Below, piece by piece: positions 1 through 12,089 of a stretch of DNA of 64,000 nucleotides; the stretch's first letter is position 1, and the number at the start of each line of letters is the position of its first letter. Origin of the DNA: Galaxea fascicularis. Taxonomy: Eukaryota; Cnidaria; Anthozoa; Scleractinia; Euphylliidae. The position numbers and the translations under genes are program-made. The stretch is taken from positions 296,201 to 360,200 of the forward strand of contig OX419342.1 in assembly GCA_948470475.1 (NCBI GenBank), read 5' to 3'. The notes beneath the pieces were generated by a model. It was not told where the DNA came from. It did no database searches and saw only the letters and a list, made by a program, of their open reading frames with translations.

Positions 1-2990
1 GGCGCCTATGGCCCTGCGGAAACTCCAGTATTTCTTTACAAGAATTATAGGTTCGTACTACTTTCTTTGACGGGGTTCGGACCCATTTGTTCTGCAGTGT
101 AAACGCGCCTTAAAACTACTCACGCGTGTGGTCTGTCGCGTGACTAGGAACTCGAAGAATGAAAGCGCGTGCACGTTCCATATCATGTTGTGAGTGTAAA
201 CACATGTTTCTGACCACTCTGAAAGACTCCGTTGTGGTGGTACGTGGAATGCGAATGCTGGCTGCTTTCATCTGTTTCAGTAATAAAATGCGTGCCACAT
301 GAGACCAACTGTAGCCAAAAAAGGTAACGTTTGGTTGCCGTATGGTAACCTCTGCTCAGGTTATGGTGTGTTAACTGCGATACTAAAAAGAAGCTGACCA
401 AAAAAATTCTAGAAATCTTCAGTTGCGACTTACTCAAGGAAAGAGTTTTTCTTTGGACACCACTGAAATAGTTATCTATCCAGTTAGCCTTATTTCGTTA
501 AGTGTCCATCCAAACAGTAAACGTTACCAATAAGGAGTGATCAAGTAAGAAAGCTTGCTTTCTCTAAAGTAAGATAATCGAAATTCAATTATTAGTGATT
601 GATTAAGTTCTTTTGTTTCATTTACTACACGGCCCGAGGCGGTTCAAACGATTGTGGGACTTTCTATGGAAATCTTTTGAGTGTTCATAGTTCCCCTTTC
701 GGGCTTATTTTCTCCATCGCTACCAGAGATATTATTCATCTGTCTGTTCTTTTTTTTTTTTCTCACTTTATGAAGTGGGACTGGATAATAATTAACACAT
801 GGTTAAGGTATGAAAGTCGTGATATCATCTGCTTCGCAGTCAACTATATCTCCTAAACGTGTGGGGTGTGGAAAGCGTCAACTGAAGTAAAAACGCCTTT
901 TGTGTTGACAACAATTGCAACAAACGCAACGCAGTTTTAAGATCTCAGGATGAGCGAGAGTTAGAAAGTTTCCGTTAAGGGAGAATGAAGACTGGATTAA
1001 AGAGATAAAGTCATTCGCGTTCCCGATAGGATCATGGGGAGCAGGCAGGCTCTGCAGGGCAGCTTCACAAATAGTGCTTTGATATTATTTTCTAGAGAAT
1101 TCCTTAGCAGCCTGCCGGTTTGAAGGAGACAGGTTTTGATGACAAGCTAAAACAGCATTCCAACTCCATAGCATTAGCTGTTTTTCTCTCTACTCATTCG
1201 CCAGCTCCCGTCGCATTTTCTTCGACCGACATCGGATCTCTAGCTGAGCAACCGACCAAGTTCACAGGCCGCTATACTGATTTTTTACTTGACCATTTCC
1301 TTTATCATATTGACTTAGAACTTTAATACCCTCCTCTGAACTTGTTTTGATATCAGAACACAACAGTATCACAAAAACGCATTCCCGTCTTAGGAATGTT
1401 CTCTTACCTTTCGGCTCAGCCCGTCCAGCGAACCACTTCTAGCTCTCAATCGAGGTGCACTGTATACGCAACCAAAGACGACACCTAGCACTATCAAACA
1501 CACAACACCTTTACCCATGTCAGATACGAAGCTTGTGTGCTAATCAGTTACGCGTCTTAAAACCAAGCTCTTATCCTGACTGTTACGTGCAACACTAGAA
1601 GTAAGAGCCTCTGTTGCCCAAATCGAACTTTGTAGCTTTTGGCGCACTTACATGCCGTCTTTATTAATTAACAACATTTGGAATATTGATTTCAAAAGAG
1701 ATTGCGCCCAGCACGTTAACGTCATTTGAAATTAATTGATTTGCCTTTAAGATGTTTAAACCTCTGCTAGAGCTAGGCGGAGTTAGCATTCGTTTCCAGA
1801 AAGGCATCATATCTTAGTTAGGTGGCTAAGAAAGAGAGAACAACCCGGAATAAACAGTTGAGCTTATCAGCCTTCGGTCTACGACTCTATTTTTAACAGA
1901 AATATGAGGATTTATCTTGCCATCCATGCATACTGAAGTCAATAACTCGCCAGGTTATCGCCAGGTCACAAGAGACACTTTCTGAACTGTTTATGAAGAC
2001 TAAAAGCCTTATGTAACACAGAAAATGGAATACTTCACTGTTCTTTTTTTGTACTGACTCAGTGGCAAAGCTAATGGGCTCCTTAATGGCGGCTGGTGAT
2101 GGGTACAGTTATTAAACTGTTAACGTTGACCAATTGCCACCTGAAGTAATTATTTTCTGATTCGAAAATAAGTGAAATTAAAGCACTCTTGCTACGTGTG
2201 GTAATTTCAAGATATGCTCAGTGAAGTGTCTTCCTAGATCATTAAATCCATATTTAAGTCAACGTATTGAGTATAATAAGGAATCATTTCCTGGATTAAC
2301 TCTCTCTGTAAGATACAGAAAAAAAAGTGCGCAGCTAAGATACAGAAATTTAGCGGCATGTGTCACTGATACGGCCTAACAGTCTAAAGCAAATGTTTTC
2401 GCAGATGCCCTCGGAAACCAAACATAAACAGCGCGTTTGTGTGCCGGAGAAGACGACCTTTACCTTGAGTAAACAAGCTAAGCTACTTTCAGTTATCCGG
2501 TTGATTCATAGATTATGTTGAACGTTTCATGACTCATTGTTTAAATGCAAATTAATCGGGTAGTTGTGGTAGGAGAGGTTATACAACTACGTAGATTTAT
2601 GATTAAATAGCTTTTCCGGCTTATGTTTTCGAGTAGTGCATCACATGGTCACGTCTGAGGAGAAAATCCTACTGGATGACCATGTCCTGTGGTGATTTCC
2701 AATTCTGCTGCTTTGTATTCAATATTAAGTAGTACTAGCCTCGATGTCAGTCGTTTTGTTATATTATATATTGGGGTTGTGGAATGCGCGGCCCTGGGAT
2801 GATTCGTCTTCTGAAATGTGTCCATGGGAAATCTGGGTACAAGATTCGGTGTCGTTCAGACAAGATACTTACCAACCATGGCCCATTGTAGAAACAGCTA
2901 TTGGAAAACAAATGAGTCGCTTTCTTTTCTTTTCTTTTTTTTTTAACAAACAATCGCGGATTTTAGACAAAAGTGGCAACTAATGACTTT
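1..2990. other. Intergenic sequence, no gene recognised
   Basis: About 3 kb of AT-rich sequence lies downstream of MMP-A. Short open frames are scattered on both strands, but none shows a recognisable domain, a run of plausible splice sites or a repeat structure that I can name. I see nothing supportable here. Confidence 0.6.
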
Positions 2991-2996
2991 TTTATT
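2991..2996 (-). promoter_or_regulatory. Candidate poly(A) signal of MMP-A
   Basis: AATAAA on the minus strand, about 365 bases past the MMP-A stop codon. It is the first canonical hexamer I found downstream. The 3' end itself is inferred. Confidence 0.35.
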
Positions 2997-3360
2997 ACTG
3001 TGTTCAAATTGTGGGATTGCACCCAAAACAATTTACGGAAACCTTTGAAAAGATCTACAGAACTATACAATGATTGATCTCAAGAGAGTTAACATTTACT
3101 TAGTCTAACGGCTCCTAACATTTCAACTAAGGATTTCTTTCATTCTGTATTGCTGTATGAAGAATATTTTGAGTTTACTCTTTACAACTGCCAGTTTTGA
3201 GTTAGACAAGCATAATCTCTCAGAGATGAGCAAGAAACTTAAATATCTCCAAAAACCACATTGCTAGATTAAATAACAAAAACAAAACTGACAATCTAAA
3301 CATAAATCTACACAGAGCTAGGAACAACAAAGCAAGCCTATATTGTTTGACCTTAAATTA

Positions 3361-6300
3361 TCAAGGCTTAACGATTAAGGATCCAATGATAGCTCCAACA
3401 TCATTATCATGGCATCTCATCCACTCTTTATGGGTCTTTTTACGATGGTCTCGGTAAATTGCCTCAACCCTAACCATTCTTCCACTTGCATGGTTCTCGA
3501 GTCTCAGATAATAATCGTCTTTGAAGACGTAACTTTTGCTATTCCTGGGCCAGGTGACAGCTGCATCTATGTTATTAGGAAGGTCAGGCCAGCCGGCTTG
3601 GATGAATCTGGGGTATCCAGCATCGAGTTTGCCCTTTTCTTCATTATATCGCCAATACTGTGAACCTTTAAAGAAATATGTTTTTCCGTTCTTCCAAGTG
3701 AAGACCGCGTCCATGTTAGTGAGGCGTGAATTCAAACCATACTGTTCCAAGTTAATACTTCGCACAAGTTCCCTGGTTCTGCTGTACTCCAGAACGCTGG
3801 AAACAAAATATGCACGACAAATTTACTTTTAGAGCGGCACGAAAAGAAATAGAAAAGCAAGAAACGCACGGAACAGGTGGAAAACGCTACAGGGGGCATA
3901 AACTTTTGACCACTAAAGTTTGTCATTTTCCCTTGATTGCATTTCACTTCTATTCAGCTATAACAAGCACAGACACCCCAATATATAACCGTAATGGTGC
4001 ACTTACCGGGAGCCTGAGAAGAACACAACATTCTTCTGTTTGTTTTGATATGCAGCATTTATTGGGGTGATGATATGAGGCCAATAACAGGTTACTTTCA
4101 CGGGGCCGCTTTTTCTTAGTCTATCGTCAAGACTCCAAACCTTGTCTCCTTGAATAAAATGAGTCAACCTTTTCATTTTGCCGATGTAAGGGTCTTCGAC
4201 GATAACAGCGTCATATCTACTTCCAGTCTGACATGCGGGAATTAGAGTTGGGCAAGCATATGGGGTGGGTTTGGTGCTTGGTTCTGTTGATGGAGTTGAT
4301 GGAGTCGTGCTCTTTGTGAAGGGTTTCTCTGCTGCAAATGAAGGGGGAAAATAATAGTGATCTTAGTTATCTCACTCAGTCTATGAGAAAGGACTTAAGA
4401 ATAAGTTCACGCTAATTCATGCCTTCCTCAGGTCTGTTTTCCACCTTCCAATACCCTTCCGGAGCTATGAAACACTTGTGCTTTTTCCTCAAAAGATAAG
4501 AGTTCGCCCTATGAAATTTAACCTCCTTTTAAGAACTTTTTACAGGTTTCTAGATCTCAAGAAAAGCTAGCCTGCGAGAGCAGACGTATTTCCGGTAATA
4601 CGTCTGCTCTCGCAGGCTAAAGAAAAGCGGGACTACGCAAAAAAATCTTGAAGGTTAGACTGTCCGTTTTGGGATGAAATCGTTCTATTGAAATGAACCC
4701 TTCGGCAATAAAGGTTTGGCTTGTGGTCTCGCTTAAGGATGCATTCAGTATGCATGACCTGATGACGTGATTCTGCATTTTGAAGCGTGTAGATTCAATT
4801 CAAAAACTGAGGTAACCATTTGGATTAAAGCTATCTATTGAGTAACAATTTCTGTTTTCGCCGTCCTCTGTTCGATAGCACTTTCACTGTCTTTATTTAA
4901 CAGTATCCCGCGAAATCGTGCGGAATGAGCAGGATGGTTGGTCTGATATTAAACACATTCATAATAAACCACAGTTCACTAAAAAAAGTGGAAAAGCCCC
5001 CACAGTTATTCTCCAAAAGACACGACATGTATATCTCAGGATATCTGCGGTTGAGCCCGCTCGACGAATAACGAGAGTTCCATTTGCCATGGCAAGTGTT
5101 ACAACGTGTTGAAGGATCTTCAAACCAATTGGAGGTGTTTTTTGCAGTTGGCAGAGCTAGTGGCACTGACTGGATTGGGATCCGATACAGACAGTTGGTA
5201 AATAATTGGTATTTTAGATTGCAAAGAATATTAGAAAACCGTAAATCGAAAACAAATTGTTTTTGTGGACACGGAATCTTACCATTATGTAAAAGATGAT
5301 TGAATACAACCCTGTGGAAACAACATTGCACAAAAACGCGGCTCACCTCCATAAAGCGCTTGAATTCCCTTGATATCATCTCTCGTCAGTTTTATGTCGG
5401 GGACATACCCCTTGTACCAGGGGTACATGATGGATTCGCGCACGTTGGAATGCTCCAGTCCCAGGCTGTGTCCAAACTCATGAACCGCCACCCAGTCTAA
5501 GTTGATACCGTCTGGTGTCCCTGTGGTGAAGTCCTCGTCATCGTCAAAATGGGCGTCACCCGATAACCCTGGAGAAAGGAAGAGCGTCGCTAGTTTAAAC
5601 CTTTCTCGTCAGGCCTTTAATGTATGGGTCCATATCGACCTGTACATTCTACAGACGCATGGTTACTCTTTAAGAATTGGAATGTTGAAATGAGGCATTG
5701 ATACTTTGAAATGGTTAGTGTTTTGAATTTTAACACCCCATAAATGCGCTACAATGGCCGATTTCCATTGAAAATGACTGTTTGGTTCCCTACAAAACCC
5801 AAACTGTCCGAAGTGAACGCCCTCAGACAACACCAAAATATACGATTTTTGTCTTTAAGTTTCCGATACAAAAACTCCTCCTGGTGCCCAAAAACGACAT
5901 TTGCAGTAAAGTTCAGCTCCAGCACTTTAATTCTCTGCCACATTTTTCTGCTCAATTGTTTAGCACGCCGAGGAAAAGCTATTGAAGTAGAGCTATCCCC
6001 ACTCATCCGAAAGGTTCGTGGTCACGAGCGAAATGAATTCTGGGTAATTCCTTGATAACGGCGACATGGAAGTCCACCAATTTCTGTTTCATAGATTTCG
6101 AGCCATCCAGTCCTGCTGGCGAAATATTGTACTGATTGCATTATTTACAAGTCAAAACAAGCCAAAATTGCCACGCTAGGTCCTGGAATCCATCCTCAGA
6201 AAGGCCAGAAAGACAACCTCACTCTTCAACCGTCATGACTCGGCGACACACTCGTGGCGGCTAAATCGCTGTGAAACTGTTTTTCACCTCTGGTTTCTTT

Positions 6301-8414
6301 CAGAGGATTGCCTCAGCTAGCGTGACCAGCTAGCGTGACCAGCGTGACAAAAACAAGAGAGCCTTCAGTGCTGAAGATCAGCGAAAATCACCAAGGTAAC
6401 GCCAAATAAGGAATCACCAGATCGTCTCGATCGCTGACACTCAGAAAATTTCAGAAATGGCTCAAGAAAATTTGGACCAGAAAGGGTTAAGGCTGCTATT
6501 GCTATTGCTACTACTACTACCACTACCAATAAAAACAATAATAAAAAACATAGCTAAACATCGTTGTTGTTTGGTGCGGAATAAGCTGTGAGTGAAATAA
6601 AAGCCTTGAGATTTTTTTTCTGTTCCCTTTAGCAAACGCGAATAGGCTGAGAGAATCATTTGAAAATCGTTTCTAAGAAACTAAAGTACTAGTTTACTAT
6701 TTCTTTAGAAGTTTCGCACAGCCAAAAAGTTGTGGGATCTCGTTGTAGCCCTGCGCAAAAGGTTACAGTATTTTGTCACTGATTGATGTGTTAGTCTTGC
6801 GCAGTAAAGTTTTTTTTATTTCAGGATTGATTGATCACATGAATCTACCAACCTTTATTGTTGTGTGGGTAAAATGCATGTGCCAGCGTTCCTCCTTCAC
6901 CGTCAAATGAATAGCCATCACGATGGTAACCCCTCACAAAGCGAATCAGTATGTCAACATCGTCGTCCTTAACTGAACTATCCGTTTCTTCGGTGATTTT
7001 TAGCGAGCTTGCCTTGTCCCATAGATCAATCATTTTACGACAAATGTTTCTTTGCTTTTCGATGCTCAGATCTGAAGTAGATTCTTTGAAGCGATAGGTC
7101 AAATGCTGCAACAAAATCACGGCAGAGTAAGCTCTCAGTTATTTGGAACTGGTTGTGAAATTACTTCACCGTATTCAATTTCAGCCGCAAGGGATATAAG
7201 AGTGCAATTCGATAGGATTGTTTAAGGGTCCATTCCCTAGAGAAGACTGGTCCAGAACAAACCAGACAGTCATGATTCACTTCCTCATCCTGGTTGTGGG
7301 AAGGAGGTGAAATACGACTTTCCTTAATGACTGCATAGGAGTTACTTTAAATTTGGTCAAGAAAGAAAACTACCCTTTTAAACCTTGGAAAACGATAGAA
7401 CGAACATACCTTCTTCTTCCACACAGTTCCTTGTAAATAGAACCGGCCAATTGGGTTGGATGTATTCAGCTTCTTAACAGGGTCTTTTAAACCACATCTC
7501 TTTTTCCCTAGCAGTTCCAGTGTCTCTCGGTTGAGTTGCCCAGTCACTGCCAAATTACCGAATCTCTGGAGGTCCTGTATTGCCCCCTCTATGTGAGTGC
7601 TCCCTCTTGCGCTATCTGGAGAGTTCTCCTTCTCGACATAACCGAATTTTAACAGATAACTAATTACCTGAAAAAAAGGGGGGCGGAGGAATAAGATCGT
7701 CAAACTCGCGGACAGGGTTACATTGACAACACAACAAAACGCAGCTGAGAAAGGTGACATCTAACAAATAACTCAGATAAATACAGGCCGTAGCAACAGC
7801 CAGGCTGACACTGCATGAAAAGTTGACTTAATGATACGAAAGAAACCTTGCAACCGCAGACAGCTGTTTCGTCCTAGTGCGGACTCATAAGCAGGTCTAA
7901 CATAACAGGGCATAGTAAATTTAAATGAAAGGAAGTAGGGAATCTAGCGCGAGCGAAGCGAGGGCAGCAAATGAAAACAGTTTTACATGGCCCAGATAGT
8001 CAAGATTTTTTATTTTTATGATGCAAACAAGTTGGCAGTATTTACCTAATACAGGGTCTAAGTGACAATTGAATTTACAGGATTTTAAACTTGGTGGTCG
8101 TATTTCTTAGGTCGTGACACCCCTACTTGAGAGTGAAATTTAAGCTGTTGAGCAGCACGTTTGTGCCGAGTGTTTGATTCCTCTGCCTACTGCGCTCGTC
8201 GGTTCGTTTGTATAAATTTTCAAAGTGAATTCTTCCCCTTTTGTGCCCGATCTGTCCTTCTAATATTAAACAAAATTAAAAGCATATTGTTGTGCCTTAT
8301 CAATCTTACCGGTCTCATTTGGCTCGCTGTTGAGATGATTGGTGCACTGTGGACGTATTCTCGTAGAGCAACTAGAGCCGTCACAATTATAATGCTGTTT
8401 AGTGGGGTCCTCAT
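3361..8414 (-). CDS. MMP-A: secreted matrix metalloproteinase, six exons
   Basis: Zinc endopeptidase of family M10A, predicted to cut extracellular matrix proteins. Exons on the minus strand: 8414-8310, 7667-7410, 7105-6853, 5568-5347, 4331-4007, 3796-3361. The joined length is 1599 bases (532 residues), with every boundary GT-AG and phases 0,0,1,1,2. Residues 1 to about 24 are a signal peptide. Exon 2 is the peptidoglycan-binding-like propeptide with the cysteine-switch RCGLKD (Cys about 93). Exon 3 carries the structural-metal segment ending LAHAFYP. Exon 4 has [11 protein letters not shown] (about 235-245) and the Met-turn SIMYP. Exon 5 is a Ser/Thr/Pro hinge plus the first hemopexin blades; exon 6 carries the last blades and a closing WMRC. 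No furin motif lies before the mature start and the C-terminal tail is short, so a soluble secreted enzyme is inferred. Odd: exon 6 begins V-L-E-Y where its paralogs have an aromatic residue and Trp. Exon 4 is almost identical to that of MMP-E. Confidence 0.9.
4568..4619. repeat. Perfect 23-bp-arm hairpin in MMP-A intron 4
   Basis: Arms 4568-4590 and 4597-4619 are exact reverse complements around a six-base loop (TCCGGT). The arms begin TAGCCTGCGAGAGCAGACG. The unit resembles the tip of a short foldback transposon. It lies within the intron between exons 4 and 5 of MMP-A and does not touch a splice site. Confidence 0.85.
8310..8414 (-). CDS. MMP-A exon 1: signal peptide
   Basis: This is 35 codons from ATG to a donor reading CCG|GTAAG. 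The peptide starts [17 protein letters not shown] and likely cleaves near HSAP. It is phase 0 and joins in frame to the propeptide exon at 7667. It has the same layout as the first exons of MMP-B, D and E: hydrophobic core, a small residue plus Pro, then a GTAAG donor. The TATA box about 90 bases upstream supports this start. Confidence 0.75.
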
Positions 8415-8502
8415 CTTTCCGGTTGAAAGTTGTTAGTATTCAAAGATACGAACTCTTCGACGAGGAGATACACTAAGCTAACACCACCTATCGTAGGTCG
8501 GC

Positions 8503-8512
8503 ATATTTATAG
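8503..8512 (-). promoter_or_regulatory. TATA box of MMP-A
   Basis: CTATAAATAT on the minus strand, about 90 bases before the MMP-A start codon. That spacing would give a short 5' UTR of about 60 bases. A perfect CRE-type palindrome lies about 75 bases further upstream. Confidence 0.55.
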
Positions 8513-8586
8513 CTCAAGCCAGACGAGCTCAAGCAAAGCGCCTGAAGGGAAGAGGTCGTTGACAGACCTGATTAGGGCGGAACAAG

Positions 8587-8594
8587 TGACGTCA
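8587..8594. promoter_or_regulatory. CRE/ATF-type site TGACGTCA
   Basis: Perfect eight-base palindrome, about 75-90 bases upstream of the MMP-A TATA box. TGACGTCA binds bZIP factors (CREB/ATF, some Jun heterodimers). Vertebrate MMP promoters often use the related AP-1 site. A chance match is possible; the position is what makes it interesting. Confidence 0.4.
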
Positions 8595-9524
8595 TGAAAT
8601 ACTTCACAGATGTGGCGCACCCTTTAGAGACTGGCGACATAACATGCGTCAGGATATGATAACACTGGACGAGTCGTGATGGAAGTATGACAAATTTTCG
8701 AAAATGGAAATCCCTTGGAATATTTGAACTGATTTGACGGTGAACGGCGAAGTGATGTTTGTCTGGTTATATCTTTCGCGCACAGTAAAAGGTCTGAACA
8801 CAGGCGACCCAAGCTCTAGACAAGAATATGCGCGACGAACGTGACCTCTGCGTTTCACCGATGACGGGACAGTGTTCCCGAAACGACTGACAGTTTTAGC
8901 TAAAAACGTTTTCACTATAACTTTTTCACGCGTTGTGTAAATATTTTGCAGGTTCTCCTGTTCCCTTTTTTAAATCCAGAAAAAGTTATGGTGGCCACAG
9001 TTTTAGGTAAAAACCGTGTCCTCAACTGTCTGGTGTATACCCATGCCGCGCTCAATTTTGTCGCCTGGCAAGCTAAGTGTGTCCGTGGCAGCTTCACCAT
9101 AATTTCGCAAGTCAGAAGGGCGTTTAATTGAAAGTAAAGCTTCGAATAGACGATGTATTTGAGTTATAGTGTGCTGAGAGGCAATTTGCACATCAAATCT
9201 TTTACAAAACGCATTAATGATAACAAAAATAATAATACGTTGGATGGGAAGTAATAAAAGCATGTTAAATGGAAGCCCCAGCATGTCGGTATTATTTGAC
9301 TCACTGCCTCCCCGCCCGTTTAACCTCCCCCCCCCCTCCCCTTTCCCCCCGCCCAACCCTCTCCCGCACTCATCACTCTGAAGGGGAAGTCCGTGCCTTT
9401 GTATGGTTAGCCTATGGTTTTAGTCACACTAACTGGCATGACTAAGAACCCATGCCTGACATAAGAACACATAAGATCCTGTTTTCTGGCAAACACGGTC
9501 GTGGCCTTTACAGTCTGTTTCCTA

Positions 9525-9564
<40 letters not shown>

Positions 9565-10410
9565 TTAATAAGTATTTAACAAGTTTCAATACTTTACAAA
9601 CTACCAAATGCGCTTTACAATGTATTTATTCAAATCTTTACAATTCTAAATTATTTACAATTCTCAAATCAAATGAAATCAAATGTTGGTTTTTGGAGAG
9701 AGGGAGATATCTTATCTTCTTTTATCAACCGGTGAAAAGAACAAAGTTTATTTGGCCTCCTAACAGAACTCAGTAGCAGTTTAAAATTAGATTAGACATG
9801 ACTCAGCGTTCGACTTTAATCTCGGTTATCCTGGCGCCAACTCACGGACTTCCGGTCATTCCAGTAGTCCGGAACTCACGTCACCGAAACTTCACGATCG
9901 CTACACAGGAACAACTAACCCGCTATAGGTGAAGAACTTTGTTCAAATAAAATATCGGAGTTTCTATCAAGCAAGCCAGATTGGGAAACATTTGATGATG
10001 GCAAGATTGCTTTCACAGGCAGGTTATGAAACCCTCGCTTTGAGGTTCAGTGGTAGGAAAATTTGGCCAATGTTATGAGAAAGCATGTACTTGCTACTTG
10101 TTGAGGCAAAAGAAGGATACATGAAAGCAGCAGTTCAAAGTTTTGAAAGAAGGCTAGCTATCTAAAAAAAAGGGTTATAAAGGAATCACGGCACACTCGG
10201 AGACCCAGGGGCAGATGGTCGGAATATGGTACGAAGAATTCTAAAGTGTCATGTTGGGCAAATACGAGATTCCAATTACTTTTGCCGTGTCGATACGATT
10301 CCAGACGTTTTTCATTGTCCAACTTCAGAATATATCCAATAGGAATAAAGTAAAAGCCCGACGTGCTTTGCAGTTTGTTCGATTCATGAACGTAAGAGTA
10401 GGTAATTTAG
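8595..10410. other. Intergenic sequence with a (TAA)n microsatellite
   Basis: No gene recognised. It holds a pyrimidine-rich tract at about 9325-9365 and a perfect ATA/TAA microsatellite at about 9527-9564. The remainder is AT-rich with short unremarkable open frames. Confidence 0.55.
9527..9564. repeat. (TAA)n microsatellite
   Basis: Uninterrupted trinucleotide repeat of about a dozen units. It appears as poly-Tyr in one shadow frame and has no coding meaning. Confidence 0.9.
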
Positions 10411-10411
10411 T

Positions 10412-10677
10412 ATGGCCCGCCATCCGTAAAAAAATTCCGATCTTCGTAATAGTTCCGAACTTCGCAACCATTACGAAGTTCGGAATTGTTACTATTCCGG
10501 AACATCGGCGATGTTCCGGAATAGTCCCATTCTTCACAATAATTACCAATTTCGTCAGAATTATTACAAAGTTCGGAATACTTCGATATTTCCGAATTTT
10601 TCCGATCTGTTGCAAGAAACCTTGGAAAGAAGTCGATAGGGCCTGGGAAGGAGCCATTTTGTTATTATCAAGTGAGT
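10412..10677 (-). repeat. Dispersed 260-bp repeat, copy 1
   Basis: This is the reverse complement of the copy at 22461-22712, from the GGCCCGCCATCCG end through the segment containing GGAAAGAAGTCGATAGGGCC. It contains many internal short inverted motifs built on TTCCGAA and GTTCGGAA. Copy 1 has a clean internal palindrome, GGAACATCGGCGATGTTCC, that the other copy lacks. It encodes nothing recognisable and behaves as a non-autonomous transposon or foldback family. Confidence 0.75.
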
Positions 10678-10699
10678 TTTCTTGTGCAACTTTTCTTCC

Positions 10700-10954
10700 A
10701 TGGCGCGACTCTCTGTGGCTATTTTTTTTCTCCTTCGCGCCTTTTTTTTTTCTCCAGCGCTGATTTGCTGACCGCTACTATATTTATTGTTGGCTTTAAC
10801 ACGTGTCGTCAAGCCAAGTTGCGACTTTTACCTCTGTGGCTACTTTTTTTCCTCCTTCGCGGCTTTTTTTTTTTTGGCGCGATTTTTTTTCTCTAGCGCT
10901 CATTTGTTGACCGCTACTATATTTATTGCTGGCTTTAACACGTGTTGTCAAGCC
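10700..10954. repeat. Tandem duplication of a T-rich 120-130 bp unit
   Basis: Two diverged copies, about 10700-10816 and 10819-10954. Each begins with GCGACT...TCTGTGGCTA, passes through long T runs and ends GCTTTAACACGTGT...CAAGCCAA. The copies differ by substitutions and T-run lengths. No function inferred. Confidence 0.75.
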
Positions 10955-11378
10955 AATTTTAGCGCTTTTTTAAATGTTTATACAAATTAAACGAAAAGAG
11001 AAATGAGGGTGACAGTGAGGTTACCTGCTTAACGTGCACAGACTTTAACTGCTATCAACATTTTTAATCGTATAAATTACAAAACTGATCATCTTTCTGG
11101 GGGAGGGAGAAGAAATGTTGGAAAAAAAATTGTTTGCATGGTCACCCTGAAAAGACAAAATGGGTTGTTTGGAAACGTTAAACGGATAAAAATAATTGGT
11201 TGCGGAGACGCAAAACATTGATAAGGATTGTTTGCAGAAGAAAATTTCTCATGTTTAAGGGTATGTTGAGAAAAGTAGACCCATCAAATTTAGAAATTGA
11301 TGTAAGAAGATGAAGATTTTTTTTAGAATAACAAGAATTTTGAGGGATAGAAATGTATTTTGTCGATATTCACTTCGT

Positions 11379-12010
11379 CTTTTAGCGTCTCTTAGCTGTC
11401 ACGATTTGCGACTTTCTCGCTGTGAAATATTCGTCTCCGAGCCTGCGTTCGCCCTGCGTAGCTCGGCGGTTAATTGTGTTTCTCGACTTGATCCCAGCCT
11501 CCTCTCTCTCCTTGCACGATATTGCAAACATGGGATCAGTTAGTGACAAAATAATTCGAGATGTCATCAGATGGAACTCATTTGCGAGGCCTTGTCAGAC
11601 TTCTTACTGTTGGGCAGTTTGGGCCGGCACATCGTCTTTGCCAACTTACGGTCTAAAACTATCACAAGACCCTCTTGACAGCAATGTGAAATATGAGGAA
11701 GTCATTAAGGAGAGGAAGAGCAAGTTATCAAAGACTATGACTCGGATTCCTATTGATCGTTAGTTAAGATGACTTATCTGGAGATGAAGAGGCGGAGAGT
11801 GATGTATTCGGCCTTCAACCTTGGCAACGCGACATGAGCGAAGTGTATGACAAATCAGGGCAGTGGTTAGGCCAGACTTGTAAGGAAGAATGTACGATAT
11901 ACTTCAGACCGATTAGGTGAAGTGTTTATGAACATTGCAAGCTCTGAAAAAGGGGGAGAGCACCTGGGATTCTTATGCGAGAAAGTGATTTCTAAACACA
12001 TGTATAAACG
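11379..12010 (+). other. Degenerate coding-like stretch, unrecognised
   Basis: An open frame (11422-11763) includes a segment starting MGSVSDKIIRDVIRW. After two stops, acidic coding-like sequence resumes (DDLSGDEEAESDVF) to about 11930. It looks like a decayed exon or retrocopy and is followed directly by the LINE fragment. I do not recognise the family. Confidence 0.25.
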
Positions 12011-12089
12011 TCAGCAAGACTCAAAATCATGTTAGTTAGCTGACCAAACGATGTAATTTTTGCTGCTTACTAACCAAGTAGCGTTCGAT

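Noticed and set aside
9407..9607. Minus-strand frame with a poly-Tyr run
   Set aside because: It is the translation of the (TAA)n microsatellite.
11310..11763. A possible intact gene around MGSVSDKIIRDV
   Set aside because: Stops follow at once, the continuation is broken, and a LINE fragment abuts it; kept only as a degenerate stretch.
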